23,231 bases of DNA from UBA4656 sp002405525. Lineage in GTDB: Bacteria; Pseudomonadota; Gammaproteobacteria; Xanthomonadales; Ahniellaceae. Location: positions 1 through 23,231 of the forward strand of contig DAIMGT010000061.1 of NCBI GenBank assembly GCA_036723735.1, written 5' to 3'. The stretch's first letter is position 1. Each line of letters opens with the position of its first letter. The notes under the pieces were generated by a model. That model did not search any database, was not told the origin of the DNA, and saw only the letters and a program-made list of their open reading frames with translations. Made by a program: the position numbers and the translations under genes. This document shows positions 7,270-14,493 of this stretch, piece after piece.

Positions 7270-8064
7270 ATGCAGCAGTACCACACCCTCCTCCAGCACA
7301 TCCTCGACCACGGCACCGACAAGGCGGACCGCACGGGCACGGGCACGCGCAGCGTGTTCGGCCACCAGCTGCGCTTCGACCTTGCGGAGGGGTTCCCGCT
7401 GGTGACCACCAAGAAGGTGCACCTGCGCTCGATCGTGCACGAGCTGCTGTGGTTCCTGAAGGGCGAGACCAACGTCGCCTACCTGCGCGAGAACAAGGTC
7501 ACGATCTGGGACGAGTGGGCGGACGATCGCGGCGAACTCGGACCGGTGTACGGCAAGCAGTGGCGCTCCTGGACGGGTGCGGACGGGCGCACGGTGGACC
7601 AGATCGGCTGGCTGGTCGGGGAGATCCGGCGCAATCCGGACTCGCGGCGTCTGATCGTGAGCGCGTGGAACGTCGCCGAACTGCACAAGATGGCGCTGAT
7701 GCCCTGCCACGCGCTGTTCCAGTTCTACGTGGCGAAGGGGCGATTGTCGTGCCAGCTCTACCAGCGTTCGGCTGACGTGTTTCTCGGCGTACCGTTCAAT
7801 ATCGCCTCATACGCCCTGCTCACGCACATGATCGCCCAGGTCTGCGACCTCGCGCCCGGAGAATTCGTCCACACCTTCGGCGACGTGCACATCTACGCCA
7901 ATCATATGGATCAGGTGCGCGAGCAGCTCGCGCGCCAGCCGTTCCCGTTGCCGGCGCTGAAGCTCAATCCCGCGGTGCGCTCGATCTTCGACTTCCGCTA
8001 CGAGGACATCGAGATCATCGGCTACCAGTCGCACCCGGCGATCAAGGCGCCGGTCGCGGTCTGA
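7270..8064 (+). CDS. thyA: Thymidylate synthase
   Basis: 264 residues, exactly the length of E. coli ThyA. It methylates dUMP to dTMP using methylenetetrahydrofolate, yielding dihydrofolate, which FolA, encoded two genes downstream, reduces. The active-site Cys146 is in LMPCHALFQFYV (143-154). Other signatures are RTGTGTRSVFG (21-31), RRLIVSAWN (126-134), QRSADVFLGVPFNIASY (165-181) and HIYANHMDQ (207-215). The start at 7270 gives the family N-terminus MQQYHTLL; an in-frame GTG at 7207 would start inside repeat element A and was rejected. No clear Shine-Dalgarno sequence. The stop overlaps the next start (TGATG). Confidence 0.98.
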   Translation: MQQYHTLLQHILDHGTDKADRTGTGTRSVFGHQLRFDLAEGFPLVTTKKVHLRSIVHELLWFLKGETNVAYLRENKVTIWDEWADDRGELGPVYGKQWRSWTGADGRTVDQIGWLVGEIRRNPDSRRLIVSAWNVAELHKMALMPCHALFQFYVAKGRLSCQLYQRSADVFLGVPFNIASYALLTHMIAQVCDLAPGEFVHTFGDVHIYANHMDQVREQLARQPFPLPALKLNPAVRSIFDFRYEDIEIIGYQSHPAIKAPVAV

Positions 8065-8690
8065 TGCGCGCCGACGCGCGGCTGCCGCTGGCGTTGCTGG
8101 TCGGCGTCGCCGCGGTGCTGGCCTGGTCCGGCATCGCGCCGAAGGATCTTGCGACCTGGTGGGCGGAGGTCGCGCCGGTGCTGATCGGCGTGCCGATCCT
8201 GCTCGCCACGTTCCGCCGCCATCCGCTGACGCCGCTGCTCTACGTCCTGATCGCGGCCCACTGCGTGATCCTCGTCGTGGGCGGTCGCTACACCTACGCC
8301 GAGGTGCCGCTGGGCGACTGGATGCGGGACTGGTTCGGTTTCGCGCGCAACCACTACGACCGTATCGGCCACTTCGCGCAGGGCTTCGTGCCGGCGATCC
8401 TGGCCCGCGAGGTGCTGCTTCGGTCCACGCCGCTGCGCCGCGGCGGCTGGCTGTTCTACCTGGTGCTGTGCGTGTGCCTGTCGTTCAGCGCGTTCTATGA
8501 ACTCATCGAATGGACCGCGGCGGAAGCCGCCGGGCAGGGCGCCGAGGCCTTCCTCGGCACCCAGGGCGACGAGTGGGACGCGCAGAAGGACATGCTGCTG
8601 GCGCTGGTCGGCGCGGCCGCGGCCCTGCTGTTGCTCGGGCGCTGGCACGACCGGCAGCTCGCGCGCGTCGCGCCGCATGCACTGAAGTGA
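8064..8690 (+). CDS. DUF2238 (YjdF-type) integral membrane protein
   Basis: 208 residues, nearly the length of E. coli YjdF (209). About five hydrophobic segments are visible (roughly 8-24, 35-50, 55-73, 127-147, 178-194). Conserved polar motifs sit between them: GDWMRDWFGFARNHYDRIGHFAQGF near the middle, ELIEW around 147-151, and GTQGDEWDAQKDM near 170-183. These His/Asp/Glu-rich motifs mark the family, whose function is unknown. The start overlaps the thyA stop by one base, and folA starts 4 bp after its stop, so the three genes are probably translated from one mRNA. The link to folate metabolism is positional only. Confidence 0.87.
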   Translation: MRADARLPLALLVGVAAVLAWSGIAPKDLATWWAEVAPVLIGVPILLATFRRHPLTPLLYVLIAAHCVILVVGGRYTYAEVPLGDWMRDWFGFARNHYDRIGHFAQGFVPAILAREVLLRSTPLRRGGWLFYLVLCVCLSFSAFYELIEWTAAEAAGQGAEAFLGTQGDEWDAQKDMLLALVGAAAALLLLGRWHDRQLARVAPHALK

Positions 8691-8694
8691 TGCG

Positions 8695-9183
8695 ATGACG
8701 GCGCTCGTCCTCATCGCCGCCCACGACCGCCGTCGCGCCATCGGCCGCGGCAACGCCTTGCCCTGGCGTCTGCCGGACGACCTCAGGCGCTTCAAGGCGC
8801 TCACGCTCGGCAAGCCGGTGCTGATGGGCCGCCGCACCGCGGAGTCGATCGGGCGAGCGCTGCCGGGCCGCGCCAACCTGATTCTGACCCGCTCCGGCCG
8901 TGCGCCGTTCGAAGGCCAGGTTGCGGTTGCTTCACTGCAAGAAGCCGTCGCGCGCGCCGCTGCGCCGGAACTCATGGTGATCGGCGGAGGGGACCTCTAC
9001 GCGCTGGCCCTTCCGGGCGTCGCGCGCCTGCACCTGACGGAGGTCGACACTGAGGTCGAGGGCGCCGATGCGTGGTTTCCGGCGCTCGATCCGTCGTGCT
9101 GGCGGGAGGTCGCCCGAGAACGCCACGCCGCCGACCCGCGCCATGCCTTCGCGTTCGACTTCGTCGACCTCATGCCGCGCTGA
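8695..9183 (+). CDS. folA: Dihydrofolate reductase
   Basis: 162 residues (E. coli 159). It reduces dihydrofolate to tetrahydrofolate with NADPH, restoring the cofactor consumed by ThyA. Family motifs: IGRGNALPWRLPDDLRRFK (16-34, with D29 in the place of catalytic E. coli D27), GKPVLMGRRTAESIGRALPGR (39-59), and MVIGGGDLY, the NADPH-binding glycine turn. The C-terminal LTEVDTEVEGADAWFP matches the usual strand. The start at 8695 is the only sensible one: the ATG 5 bp earlier is out of frame and stops at once. Last gene of the thyA-DUF2238-folA unit, ending 21 bp from the convergent apaH stop. Confidence 0.97.
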   Translation: MTALVLIAAHDRRRAIGRGNALPWRLPDDLRRFKALTLGKPVLMGRRTAESIGRALPGRANLILTRSGRAPFEGQVAVASLQEAVARAAAPELMVIGGGDLYALALPGVARLHLTEVDTEVEGADAWFPALDPSCWREVARERHAADPRHAFAFDFVDLMPR

Positions 9184-9204
9184 AGGACTGCTCGCCCACG
9201 CTTC

Positions 9205-10047
9205 TCAGTCGCGGTGTCCCATGCTGGCATGCGCCAGCCCCGGTACCTGCACCACCCGGGGCTCGGGGCTGATCTCGCGCGCGGTCAGCGGACCGCCCCA
9301 CACGCAGCCGGTGTCGATGCCCCAGGTGCCGAGGCCGCGGAACAGGCCCAGCGCGCTCCAGTGACCGAACACCAGCGGCAGCTCGCGCGCGGCGTGCCCC
9401 GGCACCTCGAACCACGGGTAGTAGCCCGGGGTCTGCGATCCGGGCGGCCCCTTCTCGTCGAAGGCGATCCTGCCCTTGACGTCGCAGTAGCGCAGCCGCG
9501 TCATCACGTTGATGATCGCGCGCAGCCGGTCCATGCCCTCCAGGCTGGGCGTCCAGGCGCCCGGCTTGTTGCCGTACATCTGGCGCAGCAGGCGGCGGCG
9601 GCCTTTGCCGCGCAGCTCTTTCTCCACCTCGCGCGCGCGCCGCGCGGCGATCCTGATGGTCCATTTCGGTGCCAGGCCGGCATGCACCATCGCGAAGCCG
9701 AGGCCCTCGTCGACGTGCATCAGCGGTCGGTTGCGCAGCCACTCGAGCAGAGCATCGCGGTCCTCGGCGAACAGCACGCGCTGCAGGTCGGGATTGACCC
9801 TCTTCTGGTCTCTCTCCTCGCGTTCGGCGATCGCCAGCAGCGAGAGGTCGTGGTTGCCGAGCACGGTGACGCTGGATGCATCCAGCGAACGGACCAGACG
9901 CAGAACCTCCAGCGACTGGCCGCCGCGATTGACGAGGTCGCCGGTGAACCACAGGCGGTCGCGGGCCGGGTCGAACGCCAAGCGCTCCAGCAGCCGGGCG
10001 AGAGGCTCGTAGCAGCCCTGCACGTCGCCGATGGCCCAGACGCTCAT
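9205..10047 (-). CDS. apaH: Symmetrical bis(5'-nucleosyl)-tetraphosphatase
   Basis: 280 residues, the same size as E. coli ApaH. It hydrolyses Ap4A to two ADP and, in enterobacteria, also decaps Np4-capped RNA. Metallophosphatase motifs are AIGDVQGCYEPL (5-16), FTGDLVNRG (34-42) and VLGNHDLSLL (62-71), with a later VHAGL. MYGNKPGAW and FGHWSALGL are typical of ApaH. Last gene of the lptD-surA-pdxA-rsmA-apaG-apaH series; apaG ends 40 bp upstream. Convergent with folA, as in E. coli. Confidence 0.97.
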   Translation of the reverse strand: MSVWAIGDVQGCYEPLARLLERLAFDPARDRLWFTGDLVNRGGQSLEVLRLVRSLDASSVTVLGNHDLSLLAIAEREERDQKRVNPDLQRVLFAEDRDALLEWLRNRPLMHVDEGLGFAMVHAGLAPKWTIRIAARRAREVEKELRGKGRRRLLRQMYGNKPGAWTPSLEGMDRLRAIINVMTRLRYCDVKGRIAFDEKGPPGSQTPGYYPWFEVPGHAARELPLVFGHWSALGLFRGLGTWGIDTGCVWGGPLTAREISPEPRVVQVPGLAHASMGHRD

Positions 10048-10087
10048 GCGGGCGGGCGGCCGGCGCGCCGATGCGGTCGGTGCATCG

Positions 10088-10468
10088 TCAGTGCAGCGTC
10101 CGCGGAACGGTAAGCACGAACTCCGGGATCGGCGCGTCGAAGCGGGTGCCGTCGTCGGCCAGCATCAGGTAGGCGCCGCGCATGGTGCCGAACGCGGTCT
10201 CCAGCACCGCGCCACTGGTGTATTGGAAGGCCTCGCCCGGGACCACGCGCGGCTGCTCGCCGACCACGCCCTCGCCGCGCACCTCCTGTACCTTGCCGTT
10301 GGCGTCGGTGATCACCCAATGGCGGGACAGCAGCTTGGCGGGTACCAGGCCGCGGTTGCGGATGTCCACCGTGTAGGCGAACACGAAGCGGTTCTCACGC
10401 GGCGCCGACTGATCGTCGAGGAAGCGCGTGGCGACGGTGACCTCGATGTCGTAGTCATTCTTGCCCAT
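10088..10468 (-). CDS. apaG: ApaG domain protein
   Basis: 126 residues (E. coli 125). A single fibronectin-III-like beta-sandwich. It carries ENRFVFAYTVDIRNRG, LLSRHWVITDANGKVQEVRGEGVVGEQP and the turn SGAVLETAFGTMRGAYLM. Its exact role is unsettled; it is linked genetically to ApaH and RsmA in enterobacteria. I prefer the ATG at 10468 (MGKNDYDIEVTV), which fits the family length; an in-frame ATG 36 bp upstream would add twelve residues without family similarity. It lies 62 bp after rsmA and 40 bp before apaH on the same strand. Confidence 0.96.
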   Translation of the reverse strand: MGKNDYDIEVTVATRFLDDQSAPRENRFVFAYTVDIRNRGLVPAKLLSRHWVITDANGKVQEVRGEGVVGEQPRVVPGEAFQYTSGAVLETAFGTMRGAYLMLADDGTRFDAPIPEFVLTVPRTLH

Positions 10469-10530
10469 GCCCGCGATTCTGGGCAACGCCGGTGCCGCGA
10501 TCAAGACGCCGGGGCGGGCGCGCGCCTCGC

Positions 10531-11322
10531 TCAGCGGACTTCCGCGGCCCGGCCGAGAGCGATCCAGCCGGCCACGTCAATGTCCTCGGCGCGCGCGCCA
10601 GGGTCGATGCCCGCCGCCGCGACGGCGTCGGCGGCCAGCACCGGCTGCAGCGCGTTGCGCAGCGTCTTGCGGCGCTGCGCGAAGCCGGCGCGCACCACCC
10701 GGTCGAACGCCGCAGGATCGCCGACCCGCACCGCGGCCGGCGGCAGCGGCACCAGGCGCACCACCGCGGAATCGACCTTCGGTGGCGGACGGAACGCTCC
10801 CGGTGACACCTTGAACAGCGGCTCGACGCGGCAGCGTGCCTGCAGCATCACGCCAAGACGGCCGTAGACCTTGCTGCCGGGGCCAGCGGCCATGCGGTCG
10901 ACCACTTCCTTCTGCAGCATGAAGTGCATGTCGCGCACCGCGACGGCATGGTCGAGCACGTGGAACAGCAGCGGGGTGGAGATGTTGTACGGCAGGTTGC
11001 CGACCAGCCGCAGCCCGCCGCCGTCGGCCAGCGCGGTCAGATCGACGGTCAGCGCATCGGCCTCGACGATGGTGAGCCGGCCGACGCCCGCGGCGGCTGC
11101 GCGCAGTCGCGGAATGAGGTCGCGGTCGATCTCGATCGCGGTGAGGGCGCCGGTGCGCGCGAGCAGCGGCAGGGTCAACGCGCCCTCCCCGGGACCGATC
11201 TCGACGATCCGCTCGCCGGGCTTGAGGTCGAGGGCGAGCAGGATGCGGTCGATGACGCCGCGCTCGTGCAGGAAATGCTGGCCGAATCGCTTGCGCGGCG
11301 CGTGCGGCGCGTCCCGGCTCAT
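10531..11322 (-). CDS. rsmA: 16S rRNA (adenine1518/1519-N6)-dimethyltransferase
   Basis: 263 residues (E. coli KsgA 273). It dimethylates A1518 and A1519 in the 3' hairpin of 16S rRNA late in 30S assembly. Motifs: KRFGQHFL (11-18), SAM-binding EIGPGEGALT (41-50), catalytic NLPYNIS (109-115), LQKEVVDRM (137-144) and RPPPKVDSAVV (178-188). The ATG at 11322 overlaps the last codon of the upstream membrane-protein gene (ATGA), so translation is probably coupled. The longer frame upstream is a shadow of that gene. Confidence 0.97.
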   Translation of the reverse strand: MSRDAPHAPRKRFGQHFLHERGVIDRILLALDLKPGERIVEIGPGEGALTLPLLARTGALTAIEIDRDLIPRLRAAAAGVGRLTIVEADALTVDLTALADGGGLRLVGNLPYNISTPLLFHVLDHAVAVRDMHFMLQKEVVDRMAAGPGSKVYGRLGVMLQARCRVEPLFKVSPGAFRPPPKVDSAVVRLVPLPPAAVRVGDPAAFDRVVRAGFAQRRKTLRNALQPVLAADAVAAAGIDPGARAEDIDVAGWIALGRAAEVR

Positions 11323-11780
11323 CGCGGTGCCCCGCCGCCCGCCGGCTGCGAGACCGCGCGCTCGATGGCGTGCGGGAACAGCGACAGGCCGACCGCGCCG
11401 GCGAACAGCAGCGCGGCCGCCGATCCCAGCGCGGCGGCGCGCAGGCGAGCGGCAAGGCCGTGGATGACCTCGGTGTCGACCAGCACCCAGGAGCCCGGCG
11501 GCGGCCACTGGCCGCTGGCGAGGGTGCGCCACGCCTGGCGGCCGACGATCACGCCCAGCATGGCGAACAGCGCGGCCAGCGAGAAGAAGATCCAGCGCAG
11601 CAGCGAAAGGGCCTCGGGCAGGGGGCGCTCTTGCAGTTGCCGTTGCAGCCATGGCAGTCCGTCGCGGTCGAGCAGCAGGATCAGCAGCAGGCCACAGGCA
11701 ACCCCGGCCAACAGCGCCCACCCGCCACCGGGGCGGCGCGCGCGGATCAACTCGGGCCTGTCGCCGCGTGCGCGGTTCAT
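11319..11780 (-). CDS. Three-TM membrane protein of unknown function, between pdxA and rsmA
   Basis: 153 residues; I do not recognise a family. Three hydrophobic helices are visible: about 20-38 (GWALLAGVACGLLLILLLD), 60-80 (LLRWIFFSLAALFAMLGVIVG) and 115-136. Between the first two is a polar loop with RDGLPWLQRQLQERPLPEAL. Between the last two is a loop with GSWVLVDTEVIHGLAARLRA. The N-terminus is basic. The gene is real: its start overlaps the pdxA stop by four bases and its stop overlaps the rsmA start by four bases, both ATGA-type junctions. E. coli has no such gene at this position. Role unknown. Confidence 0.8.
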   Translation of the reverse strand: MNRARGDRPELIRARRPGGGWALLAGVACGLLLILLLDRDGLPWLQRQLQERPLPEALSLLRWIFFSLAALFAMLGVIVGRQAWRTLASGQWPPPGSWVLVDTEVIHGLAARLRAAALGSAAALLFAGAVGLSLFPHAIERAVSQPAGGGAPR

Positions 11781-12772
11781 GCCGCGCCTGCCGATCGGCG
11801 CCGGGCGCCGAGTTCGACCGCGAGGCGTACTGCCGCGCGCAGGCTCGATGCATCGGCGCGACCCGTGCCGGCGAGGTCCAGCGCCGTGCCGTGGTCGACC
11901 GAGGTGCGGACCCATGGCAGTCCGAGCGTGACGTTCACCGCCTCGCCGAAGCCGCGCGCCTTGAGGACCGGCAGGCCCTGGTCGTGGAACATGGCGAGCC
12001 AGGCATCGCAGGTGCCGATCCGCTGCGGCACGAACGCGGTGTCGGCCGGCAGCGGACCTTGCAGGTCGAGTCCTTCGGCGCGCAGGGCGGCGATCGCCGG
12101 GGCGATCGCATCCAGTTCCTCGCGGCCGAGGTGTCCGCCCTCGCCGGCGTGCGGATTGAGGCCGAGCACGCCGATGCGCGGCGCGACGATGCCGAAGTCG
12201 CGGCGCAGGCCGGCGTCCAGCAGGCGCAGGCACCGCGAAACCAGCGCTGCGGTGACGGCGTCGGCGACGGCGCGCAGCGGCAGGTGGGTGGTGGCCAGCG
12301 CCACGCGCAATCCAGGTGCGGCCAGCAGCATCAGCACGTCCACGCCGGCGCGCGCGGCGAAGAACTCGGTGTGGCCGCTGAAGGGGACTCCGGCATCGTT
12401 GATCACGCCCTTGTGCACCGGCGCGGTGGCGACCGCGTCAAAGGTGCCGCCAGCGGCGCCGTCGGCGGCTGCACCGAGCATCGCCAGCACCGCGCGCGCG
12501 TTGCGCGGATCAGGCCGGCCGGGGTGGCAGGCGGTGGCCAGCGGCTCGTCCAGCACCGGCAGCAGCCCCGGCTGATGCGGGCGCGGCGCGGCGCGGGGGT
12601 CGAACGGCACGCATTGCAGGGCGACGCCGCAGGCGCGCGCCCTGTCCAGCAGCAGCGCCGCACTGCCGACGGCGACGATCTGCGCGTCCCAGGCGTCGCC
12701 CGCGAGCGCGGCGACCAGGTCGGGCCCGACGCCCGCCGGCTCGCCGGCGGTGACGGCGATGCGCGGCACCAT
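11777..12772 (-). CDS. pdxA: 4-hydroxythreonine-4-phosphate dehydrogenase
   Basis: 331 residues (E. coli 329). It oxidises 4-phosphohydroxy-L-threonine with NAD in the DXP-dependent pyridoxal phosphate pathway. The three metal-binding histidines appear as H163 (TTHLPLR), H208 (NPHAGEGG) and H263 (MFHDQGL). Also visible are TAGEPAGVGPDLV (8-20), TAPVHKGVINDAGVPFSGHTEF (116-137) and the C-terminal TSVDHGTALDLAGTGRAD. The start at 12772 fits. surA ends 36 bp upstream and the three-TM gene overlaps the pdxA stop. Confidence 0.97.
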   Translation of the reverse strand: MVPRIAVTAGEPAGVGPDLVAALAGDAWDAQIVAVGSAALLLDRARACGVALQCVPFDPRAAPRPHQPGLLPVLDEPLATACHPGRPDPRNARAVLAMLGAAADGAAGGTFDAVATAPVHKGVINDAGVPFSGHTEFFAARAGVDVLMLLAAPGLRVALATTHLPLRAVADAVTAALVSRCLRLLDAGLRRDFGIVAPRIGVLGLNPHAGEGGHLGREELDAIAPAIAALRAEGLDLQGPLPADTAFVPQRIGTCDAWLAMFHDQGLPVLKARGFGEAVNVTLGLPWVRTSVDHGTALDLAGTGRADASSLRAAVRLAVELGARRRSAGAA

Positions 12773-12808
12773 GGCGCTGGCTGGGCGAGCGCGGCGCGGC
12801 GACCGGGT

Positions 12809-14125
12809 TCAGCCGGCCGCCGGGGCGTCCTGCGGCGCGCCCAGGCGGTTCTCGACGAAGGCCTCGCCGCGCAGCTGGCGCAGGAAGTTTTCGTATTCCT
12901 CTTCCGCCTTGCGGTTGCGGATCGTCTCGCGCGCCTGTTCGCGCACGCGCTCCTCGGTGCGGTCGGTATCGCGGCTTCCGAGGCGCTGCATGACGTGCCA
13001 GCCGGCCTCGGTCTGGAACGGTTCGGACAGTTGGCCGTCGGACAGCGACTGCAGCACCTGGCCCACGCGCGTGCCGTAAGCACCGAGTTCGAACCAGCCC
13101 ATGTCGCCGCCGAGGTTGGCCGAGGTCGTGTCCTCGCTGAACTCCCGTGCCAGACCGGCGAAGTCCTCGCCCGCCTCGACGCGCTGGCGCAGGTTGCGAA
13201 CCGAGCCGAGGGCGTCGTCGGCGGACACCAGCTCGCTGGTGCGGACCAGGATGTGGCGCGCGTTGTATTCGCGCACGATCTCGGCGCTGGCCTCGCGGGT
13301 TTCAGCCATCTTCAGGATGTGGAACCCCGAGGGCCCGCGCATCGGCTGCGTGACTTCGCCGGGGCGCAGCCCCGCGACCAGGTCGACGAATACGTTCGGC
13401 ACCTCGTCGTAGCGCCGCCAGCCGAGGTCGCCGCCCTCCAGCGCCTGCTGGCCGTCCGAATATCGGATCGCAGCGGACTCGAAGTCGAGTCCGTCGTCAA
13501 TCTCGCGGCGCACGCGCTCGGCTTTCTCGCGCGCGGCGCGGATCTGCTCGGCGGATGCGCCGTCGGGCACCCCGACGAGGATGTGCGAGAGTCGAACCTC
13601 GCCGCGCTTCAGCCCGCCCGAGGCGAGCAGGATGTCGACCTCGGTCTCGGTGACCTGCACGCGCGACTGTACGAAGCGCTGGCGCAGGCGCTGGACCTGC
13701 ATCTCTTCGCGCATCGTCTTGCGGAACTCCTCGTACGAGAAACCATCGCGCTGGAGCGAGGCGCGCAACTGGTCGACGGTGGCGTTGTTTTCCTGCGCGA
13801 GCCGCAGAACCGCCTGGTCGAGTTCGGTGTCGCCGACCCGGATGCCGGTGGACTCGGCGCGCTGCACCTGCAGCCGGATGAAGATCAGGCGCTCGAGCAC
13901 CTGGCGCTCCAGTACCGGGCGTGGCGGCAACTGGGCGGCGCGGCCGGCGTATTGGGCGAGGATGTTGCCCACCGCGCGGTCGAGGTCGGAGCGCAGGATC
14001 ACGTCCTCGTCGACCACCGCGATCACCTCGTCCAGCGATTCACCGGACAGCATCTGGGCACTGGCCGGCGAGGCGGCGACGAAGGCCAGCAGCAGGGCGG
14101 CAAGGACGGCGAAGGCACGGATCAT
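12809..14125 (-). CDS. surA: Periplasmic peptidyl-prolyl isomerase / OMP chaperone
   Basis: 438 residues (E. coli 428). SurA escorts unfolded outer-membrane proteins, LptD among them, to the BAM complex. A signal peptide (1-23, ending ASPASA|Q) is followed by the N-terminal chaperone domain (about 24-165, starting LDEVIAVVDEDVI). Two parvulin domains come next (about 176-275 with RLSHILVG; about 288-384 with ARHILVR and GGDMGWFELG), then a C-terminal helix rich in Arg/Glu. The ATG at 14125 is supported by the signal peptide and an upstream GGAAAG. The frame runs on upstream through a poly-C tract but without family similarity. The usual tight lptD-surA junction is replaced here by a 368-bp gap. 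Confidence 0.97.
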   Translation of the reverse strand: MIRAFAVLAALLLAFVAASPASAQMLSGESLDEVIAVVDEDVILRSDLDRAVGNILAQYAGRAAQLPPRPVLERQVLERLIFIRLQVQRAESTGIRVGDTELDQAVLRLAQENNATVDQLRASLQRDGFSYEEFRKTMREEMQVQRLRQRFVQSRVQVTETEVDILLASGGLKRGEVRLSHILVGVPDGASAEQIRAAREKAERVRREIDDGLDFESAAIRYSDGQQALEGGDLGWRRYDEVPNVFVDLVAGLRPGEVTQPMRGPSGFHILKMAETREASAEIVREYNARHILVRTSELVSADDALGSVRNLRQRVEAGEDFAGLAREFSEDTTSANLGGDMGWFELGAYGTRVGQVLQSLSDGQLSEPFQTEAGWHVMQRLGSRDTDRTEERVREQARETIRNRKAEEEYENFLRQLRGEAFVENRLGAPQDAPAAG

Positions 14126-14311
14126 GGACGCTTTCCGGGTTCGGGGACAGGCAACCTTAGCGCGGTGGGCCTTAACGAGGCGTGGCCGGGCGCCGCAGGG
14201 GGGGGATGATCCCATGGGCGGGTGGGGGGTGGCGATCCCTGCGGCGGCACGGCTCGGATGGGGCGGGTCTCGGGCTTGTTTGGTAGGTGGGCGGGTGTCG
14301 CTTCGGCGGGG
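14126..14311. other. surA upstream region with G8 tract
   Basis: First half of the 368-bp lptD-surA gap. No gene is visible. It must contain either the surA promoter or the lptD-surA read-through leader. A homopolymer of eight G (14198-14205, eight C on the surA strand) lies about 73 bp before the surA ATG. More G-runs follow at 14214-14232. I found no convincing -10/-35 pair for surA. Repeat element B begins right after. Confidence 0.5.
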
Positions 14312-14457
14312 GAGGGCCCAGGGCCCAGAGGGGTAACGGCTCGCGCGGGGGCGCGTGGCGCGTGGCTCGTGCGAGCGGGATCAGGGCCCAGGATATAGAG
14401 AAAGCGTGCTTCGTAGCGGCGGTTCACTGGGCCCTATACCGTGAGCCTTATACCCTC
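14312..14457. repeat. Heptad-block repeat, element B (lptD-surA gap)
   Basis: A degenerate copy of the same family. Direct words GAGGGCC and CAGGGCC are at 14312-14325. A spacer with GCGTGGCTC follows (14360-14368, also near blocks of element C). A second direct block has CAGGGCC, CAGGATA, TAGAGAA (14382-14402). The core (14403-14429) holds AAGCGTGCTTCGTAGCGGC. The inverted block has GGCCCTA, TACCGTG, AGCCTTA, TACCCTC (14430-14457). Several words differ from the consensus by one base, suggesting an old copy. Confidence 0.75.
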
Positions 14458-14493
14458 GCTTCTCCGCCGCCCCGGAAACCCCCGCCCCATCGC

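Noticed and set aside
11651..14209. 852-codon + strand open frame opposite surA and pdxA
   Set aside because: It mirrors the codons of surA, pdxA and neighbours on the other strand and shows no domain. The minus-strand genes are unmistakable.
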